In this document: positions 1 through 8,874 of the stretch, in pieces
How positions within the stretch are numbered: the first letter of the stretch is position 1
Layout: each line of letters starts with the position of its first letter
Assembly (NCBI GenBank): GCA_020721865.1
Contig: DYLW01000008.1
Coordinates: 1 to 45,856, forward strand
Reading direction: 5' to 3'
Length of the DNA stretch: 45,856 nt
Source: Leptospira biflexa
GTDB taxonomy: Bacteria > Spirochaetota > Leptospiria > Turneriellales > DYLW01
Notes under the pieces: generated by a model
The model's database searches: none
What the model was told of the DNA's origin: nothing
Seen by the model: the letters and a program-made list of their open reading frames with translations, nothing else
Translations under genes and position numbers: made by a program

Positions 1-70
1 CAAAGGGATGCGACATAATATGTGACAGTCACCCCCAAAGGGATGCGACATAATACGTGACAGTCACCCC
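1..70. repeat. Two tandem 35-bp repeats
   Basis: Positions 1-35 and 36-70 are the same 35-bp unit, with one difference (t at 21, c at 56). Each unit carries GCGACATAAT followed by the odd palindrome GTGACAGTCAC. The first copy also holds ACATAATATGT, itself palindromic. The array may continue upstream of the window. A diverged copy lies at 41298-41330. There are no spacers, so this is not a CRISPR array. It could be a REP-like dispersed element or an operator array in front of the glycan cluster. Confidence 0.85.
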
Positions 71-82
71 AAGGAAAAAAGG

Positions 83-113
83 TTGCTCATTTATGTGTAT
101 TCAGAATTATAAT
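83..113 (+). promoter_or_regulatory. Probable leaderless promoter for the glycan cluster
   Basis: A perfect TATAAT (108-113) ends 7 nt before the ATG at 121. A weak TTGCTC (83-88) lies 19 nt upstream of it. No Shine-Dalgarno sequence is visible before the ATG. Transcription would start at or next to the A of the start codon, giving a leaderless mRNA. This is inferred from sequence only. Confidence 0.5.
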
Positions 114-120
114 CAACCCC

Positions 121-1155
121 ATGAAGATAGCCATGCTTTCCCCCATCGCATGGAGAACCCCTCCCTGGCATTATGGCCCTTGGGAATTGGTGGTATCTCT
201 GATTACGGAGGAGCTTGTTTCCCGCGGGGTGGATGTAACGTTGTTCGCGACGGATGACTCCGTGACGCGGGGGAAACTGGAATCCGTGGTTCCCAAGGGC
301 TATGAAGAAGACCCATCGGCGGATGCGAAGGTCAATGAAGCCTTGCATATTTCTCATTTAATGGAATCGGCTGGAGATTATGATTTGATCCACAATCACT
401 TTGATTTTCTTCCTTTATCTTATTCAGCTCTGATCCGAACGCCGATGGTGACGACTATCCATGGATTTTCATCGCCCCGAATTTTGCCTGTTTATGAAAA
501 ATATAACAGAAAAACCCACTACATATCCATAAGCTTTGCAGATAGAGCTCCCTCTCTGGATTATTTGGCCAACGTGTATCACGGGCTGGACTTATCCCAA
601 TTCACGTTCCAGCCGGAGCCGGGGAATTATCTGGTTTTTCTGGGGAGATTCCACGAAGACAAGGGAGCGAGGGAAGCCATTGCAATAGCCCGGCGGGCAA
701 AAGTCCGCTTGAAGATGGCCGGGATCATACAGGACCGGGCATATTTTCGGGAGTTCATTGAGCCACAGGTGGATGGAGAGCAGATTATTTACATGGGGAG
801 TGTCCTCCCTCCGGAGCGGGACATTTTACTGGGAAATGCTTTGGCTCTTCTGCATCCCATTAACTTTAATGAGCCGTTTGGTTTATCTGTCATTGAGGCG
901 ATGGGGACAGGCACCCCGGTCATTGCCTTTCCACGCGGGAGCATGGAAGAAATAATACTTCACGGGACCACCGGTTATCTGGTACATAGCATAGAGGAAG
1001 CAGTGGATGCCGTTCATTCCATTAGAAAAATAAATCGGTTTGATTGCCGGCATCATGTGGAAAAAAATTTCACAAAAGAAATAATGGCGGATAATTATCT
1101 TGCAGCGTATAAAAAAATTTTAGGAGGCAGTCGTGAGTCTAATAAAACGATATGA
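121..1155 (+). CDS. GT4-family glycosyltransferase
   Basis: A cytoplasmic 344-residue protein with the two Rossmann-like halves of a GT-B glycosyltransferase. It opens with MKIAMLSPIAWRTPPWHYGPWE, a typical GT4 N-terminus. The C-terminal half has the donor-site elements GRFHEDKG (about residue 177) and the E-x7-E motif EPFGLSVIEA (about residue 249), followed by GTPVIAFPRGSMEEII. The family is retaining and uses a nucleotide sugar, but donor and acceptor cannot be read from the sequence. Its 3' end overlaps the next gene by 23 bp, so the two are translationally coupled. The neighbouring GH130-type enzymes suggest a mannose-containing glycan. The ATG at 121 was chosen because the family N-terminus begins there. 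Confidence 0.88.
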   Translation: MKIAMLSPIAWRTPPWHYGPWELVVSLITEELVSRGVDVTLFATDDSVTRGKLESVVPKGYEEDPSADAKVNEALHISHLMESAGDYDLIHNHFDFLPLSYSALIRTPMVTTIHGFSSPRILPVYEKYNRKTHYISISFADRAPSLDYLANVYHGLDLSQFTFQPEPGNYLVFLGRFHEDKGAREAIAIARRAKVRLKMAGIIQDRAYFREFIEPQVDGEQIIYMGSVLPPERDILLGNALALLHPINFNEPFGLSVIEAMGTGTPVIAFPRGSMEEIILHGTTGYLVHSIEEAVDAVHSIRKINRFDCRHHVEKNFTKEIMADNYLAAYKKILGGSRESNKTI

Positions 1156-2071
1156 ACACAATCCCATATTAACAAAGAAGGATATTCCCTATGAGGTGGC
1201 CACGGTCCACAACGCCGGGATTGCCCAGTACAATGGCCGGACCATCATGTTATTCCGCTCGCATTTGACCAATGGGCGGTCCATCATCGGGAAGGCGGAG
1301 AGCGAAGATGGTTATCATTTTAACGTGGATCCGAATCCTTTTATGGTTCCCTCCTCCGAGGGGACATTCGCCGAATATGAAGAATTTGGCGTGGAGGATC
1401 CCAGGATTTCTTATATTTCTGGAGATGGGTATCTGATCACGTACAGTGCATACTCCCGCCACGGCGTCCTGATTATGCTGGCACGTACCCAGGATTTCCG
1501 GACAGTGGAGAGGATTGGGCCCATCAGCCAGGCCGATATGCGGAACGTGGTGATATTTCCGGAGAAATTCGGGGATTATTACGTTCGGTTGGACCGTCCC
1601 CATTCGGAGATTTCCCCATGGTCTGTATGGATTTCGTATTCCAAAGACTTAATCCATTGGGGAAATTCCAGAGTCATCATGAAGCCGGTAACATACCATT
1701 GGGACGAAATGAAAATTGGTCCGGGGGCCACACCCATCAAAACTGCCCGTGGATGGCTGAATATTTACCATGGGGTTTTCCCCACCATGGATGGATCTGT
1801 TTACCGGCTGGGGGTGGCTTTACATGATTTAAAGGATCCATCGCGGATTCTGGGAGTTTCTGACCGATGGATACTGGAACCGGAGGACCCTTGGGAAAGA
1901 GTGGGATATGTGCATAATGTTGTTTTCACCTGTGGGGCAGTTAAAGATAATGATCAGATACGGATATATTGGGGAGCGGCCGATACGGTAATGTGCGTGG
2001 GAACCGCTAACACAGAGGAATTGGTGGATCTTTGTCTGGATCATCCAAGACATCCGATGGGTGTAAAATAA
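1133..2071 (+). CDS. GH130-family glycoside phosphorylase
   Basis: A 312-residue five-bladed-propeller protein of the GH130 type. The N-terminus RYEHNPILTKKDIPYE matches the family opening 'NPIL', and the GVEDPRIS segment near residue 87 carries the conserved acidic-Arg signature. Characterised GH130 enzymes phosphorolyse beta-mannosides to mannose-1-phosphate; the exact linkage here is unknown. The start is GTG at 1133, supported by a strong AGGAGG 5 nt upstream that lies inside the end of the GT4 gene. It is probably co-transcribed with the flanking glycosyltransferases, and could act as a hydrolase or in synthesis instead. No signal peptide is seen, so it should be cytoplasmic. Confidence 0.85.
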   Translation: MSLIKRYEHNPILTKKDIPYEVATVHNAGIAQYNGRTIMLFRSHLTNGRSIIGKAESEDGYHFNVDPNPFMVPSSEGTFAEYEEFGVEDPRISYISGDGYLITYSAYSRHGVLIMLARTQDFRTVERIGPISQADMRNVVIFPEKFGDYYVRLDRPHSEISPWSVWISYSKDLIHWGNSRVIMKPVTYHWDEMKIGPGATPIKTARGWLNIYHGVFPTMDGSVYRLGVALHDLKDPSRILGVSDRWILEPEDPWERVGYVHNVVFTCGAVKDNDQIRIYWGAADTVMCVGTANTEELVDLCLDHPRHPMGVK

Positions 2072-2088
2072 AATTAAGGGGACTATAT

Positions 2089-4374
2089 ATGCAGAAGCAG
2101 AACACGATTAAGACAGTCGCAATTGTGGGGAATTATTTACCCCGGCACTGCGGAATTGCTACGTTTACCACAGATTTGACAGAAGCCATTGTGGCGGAGT
2201 CACCGGATACAAATGTTATTGTTGTTGCCATGGATGATATTCCGGAAGGTTATCCGTATCCATCCCGGGTGCAATTCCAGATCCGCGACCGGGTACAGGC
2301 AGATTATGTGCGGGCGGCGGAATTTCTGAACGCACGGAATGTGGATGCCGCCATTATTGAGCATGAATACGGGATATTTGGCGGGAAACACGGTTCGCAT
2401 TTATTTCACCTGCTGGAGAATATGCGGATTCCTTTCATCACCACTCTGCATACGGTGCTATCCGATCCGGCTCCGGAGCAGAAGGCGATTATCCAGAGAC
2501 TGGGATCATTATCAGAAAAGCTTGTTGTAATGGCAGAAAAGGCCTATGGAATTTTAACTGATGTATATAAAATTGACAAAGAAAAAATTGCATTAATTCC
2601 CCACGGAATCCATGATGTTCCTTTTGTGGATCCATCCTTCTATAAGGACAGTCACAACGTGGAAGGGCGGAAGGTCATTCTCACGTTTGGTTTGTTGAGC
2701 CCCGGTAAGGGGATCGAGTACATGATTGATGCCATGCCAGAAGTGGTAAAAAAGCATCCGGAGGCGGTTTACCTGGTACTGGGAACAACCCATCCCCACT
2801 TAATCCGGGAATCCGGGGAAGAATACCGCCATTTTCTGATGAAAAAAGTCAAAGATAATGGAATTTCGGAAAATGTGATTTTTTATAACCAGTTTTTCAG
2901 TCTGCCAGAGCTGACGGAATTCTTAACGTTATCCGATATTTATGTCACCCCATATTTATCTAAAGAGCAGATCACTTCCGGTACGTTGAGCTACGCACTG
3001 GGTATGGGTAAGGCTGTAATTTCCACCCCTTATTGGCATGCTGAGGAGTTACTGGCGGATGACCGGGGTATTCTTGTTCCGTTTAAAGATTCAGAGGCCA
3101 TAGCCAAAGCCATCATAAATTTACTGGAAGATGAAAACAAGCGGAACATGATGCGTAAGCAGGCTTATCAGTTCTGCCGTCCCATGGTCTGGAAAGAAGT
3201 GGCACGGGATTATCTTGGAATATTGAAAGCAGACATTCATAAAAAGCAGAATGCAGTTTTCAAGGACAAACTGGATGACACCTGCATAACCCTGGAACAG
3301 TTGCCGGAGATAAAACTGGACCATTTTCTACGACTGACGGATGATACCGGAATTCTCCAACATTCTATTTTTTCCATCCCAGACAGAAATCACGGATACT
3401 GTACCGATGATAACGCACGTGCCCTGATTGTTTCTGCAATGTACACCAAACTCCGCGATGATAATTCCCTGGATGCTCACATCGACCGGTTTTTATCTTT
3501 TCTTTATTATTCTTACAATCCGGCCAATAATCATTTCAGGAATTTTATGTCTTACAATCGCGAGTGGCTGGAAGAAAGAGGAAGTGATGATTCCAATGGC
3601 AGGGTTCTCTGGGCACTGGGCTACACATTGGAAACCTTCCAGGATTCCCGATACAAAAATATCATAGTACGGCTTTTCCAAACGGCCACCAGAAATGTGC
3701 TGGATTTCACCTCTCCCCGTTCCTGGGCTTTTGCTCTTATTGGTATTCATTCCTATTTAAAAGTATTTACAGGGGATGCAAATATCCGGAAAATCCGCAA
3801 GGAACTTGGGGAAAAGCTGATGCACCAGTTTGATAAAATAGATAATCCTGATTGGCTGTGGCCGGAAAAAGAGGCAACGTACAGCAATGGCCATCTTCCC
3901 CATGCCTTATTGTTAACCGGAAATGATACCGGAAATCAGGAAATGGTGCAGATGTCCCTGAAAGTTCTGGAATGGTTATTATCCAAGCAAACCACGCCTG
4001 ATGGTCATTTATCCCTGATTGGGAATAACGGCTGGATGAACAAATCGTCGCGTGCCGTATTCGACCAGCAGCCGGTGGAAGCCATGGCCTTGGTCCATGT
4101 GTGTAAAAATGCGTATATTATCACCAAGGACAGAAAATGGCGGAAAAACATGATCATGTGTTTTGAGTGGTTCACCGGAAAAAATGATATCAATCTTCCG
4201 TTGTATGACTTTAAAACCGGTGGCTGTTTTGACGGATTACAACCCAGGAAGGTCAATCTGAATATGGGTGCAGAATCCACCATTTCCTGGTTGCTCTCGC
4301 TGCTGATCATGTATGAAATTTTCTCAGAAGAGAAGCTATTGAACGAACCGGATTTATTTGAAGAAAATAAATAA
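2089..4374 (+). CDS. GT4 glycosyltransferase fused to a helical toroid-like domain
   Basis: A 761-residue two-domain protein. Residues 1 to about 395 are a GT-B/GT4 glycosyltransferase (VAIVGNYLPRHCGIATFT at the start, then ILTFGLLSPGKGIEYMI). In the usual E-x7-E position it has KEQITSGTLSYALGMG, so the second Glu is replaced. From about residue 405 a large helical region begins (FLRLTDDTGILQHSIF, then HGYCTDDNARALIV), resembling an alpha/alpha toroid of the kind seen in glycan-active enzymes; I cannot name the family firmly. The start at 2089 has AAGGGG 7 nt upstream. The gene lies 17 nt after the GH130 gene and 26 nt before the next one, which suggests one operon. Making and trimming one oligosaccharide is a reasonable but unproven role. 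Confidence 0.8.
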   Translation: MQKQNTIKTVAIVGNYLPRHCGIATFTTDLTEAIVAESPDTNVIVVAMDDIPEGYPYPSRVQFQIRDRVQADYVRAAEFLNARNVDAAIIEHEYGIFGGKHGSHLFHLLENMRIPFITTLHTVLSDPAPEQKAIIQRLGSLSEKLVVMAEKAYGILTDVYKIDKEKIALIPHGIHDVPFVDPSFYKDSHNVEGRKVILTFGLLSPGKGIEYMIDAMPEVVKKHPEAVYLVLGTTHPHLIRESGEEYRHFLMKKVKDNGISENVIFYNQFFSLPELTEFLTLSDIYVTPYLSKEQITSGTLSYALGMGKAVISTPYWHAEELLADDRGILVPFKDSEAIAKAIINLLEDENKRNMMRKQAYQFCRPMVWKEVARDYLGILKADIHKKQNAVFKDKLDDTCITLEQLPEIKLDHFLRLTDDTGILQHSIFSIPDRNHGYCTDDNARALIVSAMYTKLRDDNSLDAHIDRFLSFLYYSYNPANNHFRNFMSYNREWLEERGSDDSNGRVLWALGYTLETFQDSRYKNIIVRLFQTATRNVLDFTSPRSWAFALIGIHSYLKVFTGDANIRKIRKELGEKLMHQFDKIDNPDWLWPEKEATYSNGHLPHALLLTGNDTGNQEMVQMSLKVLEWLLSKQTTPDGHLSLIGNNGWMNKSSRAVFDQQPVEAMALVHVCKNAYIITKDRKWRKNMIMCFEWFTGKNDINLPLYDFKTGGCFDGLQPRKVNLNMGAESTISWLLSLLIMYEIFSEEKLLNEPDLFEENK

Positions 4375-4400
4375 AAACCCAAAAAAAGATGGAGATTTGA

Positions 4401-5885
4401 ATGGTTAAAGCAAAAAGGCTGCGGCATACGTTTCATCTGGATACATCCCGGGTGATTGCTCGATTTTTCCCCGCTGGAGATGATGAAAAAAAGAAACGTA
4501 TTATTTATCAATTGCTGGAATTAAGCAATCCCAAATGTGAGCGGGAATTAAAAAGTATCATGGATAACTTCAAGGAACGCCATCGGGATATTGAAACTAT
4601 ATTCAGGGAACATTTTGATAAAATATCTTATCTGATACCGGAAAATGAAAAAAATGTGTTATCCACTAACCGGAAACTGCTGATTGGGGCATATTTTACC
4701 CATGAGTATTCCATTGAATCTGCGGCACTGTTTAACCCCTCCATTGTCCGCTATTCGGATCAAAAATTTGTATCGCCGGCGGACGGTACGCGTTATATCA
4801 TTAGCCTGAGGGCGGTGGGGGAGGGACACATTTCCTCCATAGTTTTCCGGATGGGTGTCTTTGACAAAAATAACCATTTTTATATGTCTCCGGTGAGTCC
4901 TTTTGTTTACACTCCGGAAAGAACCCCTTCTGCCAATTGTGAAAGAGAAAAATACGTGGAGGAGCTACGTTTTTTTAATGCGAATGAGGAACTGGCCAAA
5001 CGTGTGTTTGACCAGATTCCGGAAACGTTTACCTTTCACCAGCTAAATAAAACGGTATCAGAGATAGACAAGGAATTGGGGAACACACCGGAATGGCGTG
5101 AAACCAGGGATTTGATTTACTGGATTGCGGATTCCAATTATGAAATAACCTTTCCGGAAGATTCCTTTGTTTCCGAACGGGTAATCTTTCCGGTATCCTC
5201 CAGAGAAAGCAATGGAATTGAGGATGCCCGTTTTGTGGAATTCCGGGATGATACCGGACAGAGAAAATTTTACGCAACCTATACCGCATATAACGGCCGG
5301 CGTATTCTTCCCATGCTACTGGAGACAAAAGATTTTGTCCGTTTTAAAATGCGTACCATGTACGGCGAATCCGCTCACGATAAAGATATGGCTCTCTTCC
5401 CCAGAAAAATAAACGGTAAGTATTTTATGGTTTCCCGGCAGGGTGGCCAATTTATCTCTATCATGGAATCGGATAAAATAACCCGATGGAGAGAGGACAG
5501 AATACTTGCCACTCCTGAATACCCATGGGAATTCATACAGATGGGAGGAAACGGCTCCCCCATTGAAACAGAATACGGATGGCTTTTATTAACCCACGGA
5601 GTGGGACCCATGCGGCGGTATGTGATTGGAGCAATGCTGCTGGAACTGGATGATCCTTATACCATCATTTCCCGCCTTTCTGAACCACTGATTGTCCCCG
5701 ACGATTCGGAAAGGGAAGGTTATGTTCCCAATGTTGTGTACAGTTGCGGTTCCGTTATCCACAACGGGGACACTCTGGTCATACCGTATGGAATTTCCGA
5801 TACTTCTTCTGGTATCATTACCGTTTCTTTAAATGAGCTCATTACCCGCCTGTTTAGAGAGAAGAAAACCCAAGGCAGAAAATAA
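4401..5885 (+). CDS. Large GH130-like glycoside phosphorylase
   Basis: A 494-residue protein whose C-terminal part is a GH130-type propeller: NGIEDARFVEF near residue 270, LLETKDFVRFKM, a GSPIETEYGWLLLTHGV segment, and the terminal REGYVPNVVYSCG block, which parallels VGYVHNVVFTCG in the smaller GH130 protein. The first roughly 120 residues are a helical N-terminal extension absent from the short paralogue. EDPR is EDAR here. Two different GH130 members in one operon are known elsewhere to split disaccharide and oligosaccharide substrates, and that may apply here. The start has GGAG 7 nt upstream. It is the last gene of the cluster and ends 3 nt from a convergent gene. Confidence 0.78.
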   Translation: MVKAKRLRHTFHLDTSRVIARFFPAGDDEKKKRIIYQLLELSNPKCERELKSIMDNFKERHRDIETIFREHFDKISYLIPENEKNVLSTNRKLLIGAYFTHEYSIESAALFNPSIVRYSDQKFVSPADGTRYIISLRAVGEGHISSIVFRMGVFDKNNHFYMSPVSPFVYTPERTPSANCEREKYVEELRFFNANEELAKRVFDQIPETFTFHQLNKTVSEIDKELGNTPEWRETRDLIYWIADSNYEITFPEDSFVSERVIFPVSSRESNGIEDARFVEFRDDTGQRKFYATYTAYNGRRILPMLLETKDFVRFKMRTMYGESAHDKDMALFPRKINGKYFMVSRQGGQFISIMESDKITRWREDRILATPEYPWEFIQMGGNGSPIETEYGWLLLTHGVGPMRRYVIGAMLLELDDPYTIISRLSEPLIVPDDSEREGYVPNVVYSCGSVIHNGDTLVIPYGISDTSSGIITVSLNELITRLFREKKTQGRK

Positions 5886-5888
5886 TAC

Positions 5889-6398
5889 TCACGGGACTCG
5901 GATAAAAACCCGGGTCCCGGAAACCACCTTTCCGTCTTTTTTCTCCAGCTTTATTTTATTCACCATAGTCTTTCCGTTGTTTTCACATCGGCGGTATGTG
6001 GTGGATTTATTTCCCTCCTCATCCCGGGATACCGCAATAAACCCATGATCCGGCAATAAGGAATACTTTGTGTGAAATATTTTCCCAAAAGGGGATTTTT
6101 CCATCCTTTCTTTTCCATCCAGAATCAGGATGTACGATTTGTTCATCATGGTGCTTTCCACAAAAACATGTACTTTATTCCCTTCTATGCGGATGGTCTG
6201 CGTCATACTCATATTCACCATTGCCTTGCGGGTTGCCCAGGAATGCCCTTGGGCTTCCAGCAGTTTATCCACATTGACGGATTTTTCTTTGGAAAGCTCC
6301 CATTTTCCCTGCATACACCGGATATCTCCGGGATGGATAATCTGAAATACTCCGGAAATGATAAAAATTCCCAGCCATAATCCGCTCATTTTTTTCAT
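5889..6398 (-). CDS. Small exported protein of unknown function
   Basis: A 169-residue protein with an N-terminal hydrophobic segment (about residues 6-22) suited to a signal peptide. The mature part is rich in beta-strand patterns (TQTIRIEGNKVHVFVEST, KTMVNKIKLEKKDGKVV) and looks like a small lipocalin-like barrel, which is only an impression. GAGG lies 6 nt before the ATG at 6398. It converges on the GH130 gene with a 3-nt gap. No catalytic motif was recognised. Confidence 0.65.
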   Translation of the reverse strand: MKKMSGLWLGIFIISGVFQIIHPGDIRCMQGKWELSKEKSVNVDKLLEAQGHSWATRKAMVNMSMTQTIRIEGNKVHVFVESTMMNKSYILILDGKERMEKSPFGKIFHTKYSLLPDHGFIAVSRDEEGNKSTTYRRCENNGKTMVNKIKLEKKDGKVVSGTRVFIRVP

Positions 6399-6412
6399 AA
6401 ACTACCTCAATT

Positions 6413-6888
6413 TTACTCCCCCCGGTAAACCGGTGGTCTTTTTTCCTGAAAACTGTCCACGCCTTCCCGTGCATCCCGGGTTTCCATCAATTCCAGCAAT
6501 TTGGGCATGAGATAATCCACCGCCTCATCGTACGGACTCCGGACACCCATCCGGGAAGCTTCCAGCGTGGTACGGACAGCCAGCGGTGCATTGTGTGCGA
6601 TTTTTTGGGCAATCCCCACGGCACGGGCAAGGAACGGTTTTTCTGAATCCATGCGGAGACCTCTGGCAAATCCAGTCCCAGGGTGAAGTGGTTACCACGG
6701 GCGTAAACAACCGTCACCAGAATATTTTCATTGTTTTCGCTTTCTGTGTATGCCCGTGCCAGATCCCGCAACATATCGATGGTAAAGGCATTTCTCTCCT
6801 CCGGCCGATTAATAATGATATGATGAATGTTATTCTCAACCAATGATTCAATCATATCACGGTTTATCCCCGGCACCCCAAACGTCAA
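6413..6888 (-). pseudogene. Enoyl-CoA hydratase/isomerase remnant with internal deletion
   Basis: Two reading frames together encode the ends of a crotonase. The upstream frame gives INRPEERNAFTIDM then VYARGNHFTLGLDLPEVSA (the oxyanion-hole start). The downstream frame gives AVGIAQKIAHNAPLAVRTT through the C-terminus VDSFQEKRPPVYRG. A normal family member has about 260 residues. Here roughly 110 central residues, including the GGG and D/E catalytic region, are missing, and the frames meet near 6650-6660. The deletion is therefore internal and out of frame, and no active enzyme can be made. The start of the remnant is unclear (TTG at 6888 or ATG at 6855). It lies directly downstream of the PP2C phosphatase gene. 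Confidence 0.85.
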
Positions 6889-6900
6889 TAATATTCCGTA

Positions 6901-8814
6901 TTACCGGAAACACATTAACAGGACGGTGATATCATCCTGCTGTGGCATTTTCCCCTTGAATTTGACAAATTCTTTTTTAATTTCCTCTATGGTAACATCG
7001 CTTCCTTTTGCAACCAGACCCGGCATCTTTGCATCCATAAAAGACTTTCCAGACGTGTTTTCCTGTTCAAACAATCCATCCGTGGCCAGCAGGATACGGG
7101 AATCCGGATGTAAAATCCCCGGACGAATCTGGTATTCCGCGAAATTTTTGATCCCCACCAAAGGACCTGTTTTTGCCAGCTCTTCATGGTATTGATTCTG
7201 GATATAATATTGGATGGGATGCCCGGCGGAAACCATTCTGTACCGGCGACTTTTTACATCCACATCCATAATCACTGCGGTAAAAAAAGAATTCAGGGAT
7301 TCATATTTTGTATAAAAATGAAAATTCAGCTCCGCCATTATCTTGTCAATGGATAAAGAACTCCTTTTCAGAGCTTCATAATCGGTTTTGAGGGCCATGG
7401 TCAGAAGAGCCGCCTGGATTCCGTGGCCGGTGGCATCCGCAATCATCACCCGAATTTTATGTTCATCCAGAGGAAAAATATCAATAAAATCTCCCCCCAC
7501 CTCTCCCATGGGAAGATATAAATAACGCATCCGAACCCCGGGAAGGTCCACCGCATCCGGCAAAAGTTTCTGCTGGATTATCTTTGCCCGTCCCAGATCA
7601 TCCTCTAATTTTTCAATAACGGTCTTCAGTTCCCGGGTTCGGTCATTGATTTTTTCCTCTAAATCCTCGCTGTATTCCCGTAGCTTTTTCTGCATGAAAT
7701 AATAACGCCGCACAACAATCAGAATTAAAAAGAAATCCAGAAAGAGAAGGGAAAAATGGCTCAGATTATGGATGGGAGAGGCCGTGAGCCGGGCAAAAAT
7801 CAGATCAATGAATGCAGAAACCGCAAAGGCAATAAAACCGGTAAAAAGCAAAATCACTTCAATATCTCTTTTGGAAATGATATTCACAATCACCCGGACA
7901 AGGTGCACGGTCAAAGTAACCAGCAAAAAGCTCTGCATGTATCCCATGGTATCTTCCATGTGCACCCAACCCGGAATAATCAAACCAAGGGCAATTACAG
8001 CATAAAAGAAATGGGACAGCAGAAAAACACGAGTGATTTTCCACTTCCCCACCCCAATCAGCGTTTCCAGATACGCTAAAAGGAACACGGGTAGGAAATA
8101 GAGACTGGCATACATTAAATACGGCCAGAAGTAAGGGGAGGGAAACCACAGGTTGCCCAGAGCATGCACGGTGGAAATATGGTATAAGCCCGCCGTCACG
8201 GAGGAACCGGAAAAGGACAGCAGCAGTTTTTCCCGGCTAAACAGAAGAGCAAAAATAAAAACTAACAGGCCGGAAAACGCGACAAAAAATCCAATCAAAA
8301 AACGGGATAATTCCAGACTATTCAGATTGTTAATGATGCTGATTTTTTCCCCAAACCGGAACACGTCAAAACCAATATTCTCTGTGGGAGAATACTGGTA
8401 TATGGTCACCGTTATCTTATCTTTCCGGGGAAGGGTCAAAAATGGCCACTCCCAACCCGGGAAAAATGGTTTTCCCAAACCAAATTGATACACCAGCTTT
8501 CCGTCCAGATAAATTTCTGTGAGACGGCGTGCATCCATAAAAATGGCCGGATGTTCCATGCTGTCCGCACCGGAAATCTGTTTTCTGTACCAGATATGAC
8601 GGTGCCCCTCCGGTTTTTCCGGATTATTGGTTATTTCTGTCTCCCTCCATTGGCTGTCTTCAATGGACGTAACGGGTACCCGCTCTGCAGAAGAGAAAAT
8701 CTGCCAGATTTCCCCCTCCCCCACCAGAGAACGATGTGCCCAAACCGATGGGCCAAATCCCATTACAAAGAGCAGAACATTGAGAAAATAAATAATTTTT
8801 CCGGTATTTTTCAT
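6901..8814 (-). CDS. 7TM-DISM sensor with SpoIIE/RsbU-type PP2C phosphatase domain
   Basis: An inner-membrane signalling phosphatase of 637 residues from the ATG at 8814. It has a signal peptide (KNTGKIIYFLNVLLFVMGF), a periplasmic 7TMR-DISMED2-like beta domain (about 30-160), seven membrane segments (about 170-385), a coiled-coil linker (REYSEDLEEKINDRTRELKT), then a PP2C domain with GGDFIDIF, ADATGHGIQAALLTM, SAGHP and LLATDGLFE metal-site motifs, ending QQDDITVLLM. Such proteins dephosphorylate anti-sigma-factor antagonists and so switch on sigma factors. No partner-switch gene is adjacent. The earlier ATG at 8856 would place 14 residues before the signal peptide, so 8814 was preferred. 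Confidence 0.85.
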   Translation of the reverse strand: MKNTGKIIYFLNVLLFVMGFGPSVWAHRSLVGEGEIWQIFSSAERVPVTSIEDSQWRETEITNNPEKPEGHRHIWYRKQISGADSMEHPAIFMDARRLTEIYLDGKLVYQFGLGKPFFPGWEWPFLTLPRKDKITVTIYQYSPTENIGFDVFRFGEKISIINNLNSLELSRFLIGFFVAFSGLLVFIFALLFSREKLLLSFSGSSVTAGLYHISTVHALGNLWFPSPYFWPYLMYASLYFLPVFLLAYLETLIGVGKWKITRVFLLSHFFYAVIALGLIIPGWVHMEDTMGYMQSFLLVTLTVHLVRVIVNIISKRDIEVILLFTGFIAFAVSAFIDLIFARLTASPIHNLSHFSLLFLDFFLILIVVRRYYFMQKKLREYSEDLEEKINDRTRELKTVIEKLEDDLGRAKIIQQKLLPDAVDLPGVRMRYLYLPMGEVGGDFIDIFPLDEHKIRVMIADATGHGIQAALLTMALKTDYEALKRSSLSIDKIMAELNFHFYTKYESLNSFFTAVIMDVDVKSRRYRMVSAGHPIQYYIQNQYHEELAKTGPLVGIKNFAEYQIRPGILHPDSRILLATDGLFEQENTSGKSFMDAKMPGLVAKGSDVTIEEIKKEFVKFKGKMPQQDDITVLLMCFR

Positions 8815-8874
8815 CGTCTTTGATCGTCTCAGGGGAAAAATGAAATCATTTCCCATCCGGTCAAGAGAAAAGAA

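Noticed and set aside
1..70. Direct repeats as the end of a CRISPR array
   Set aside because: The two units are contiguous with no spacer between them, and no cas-like gene is present.
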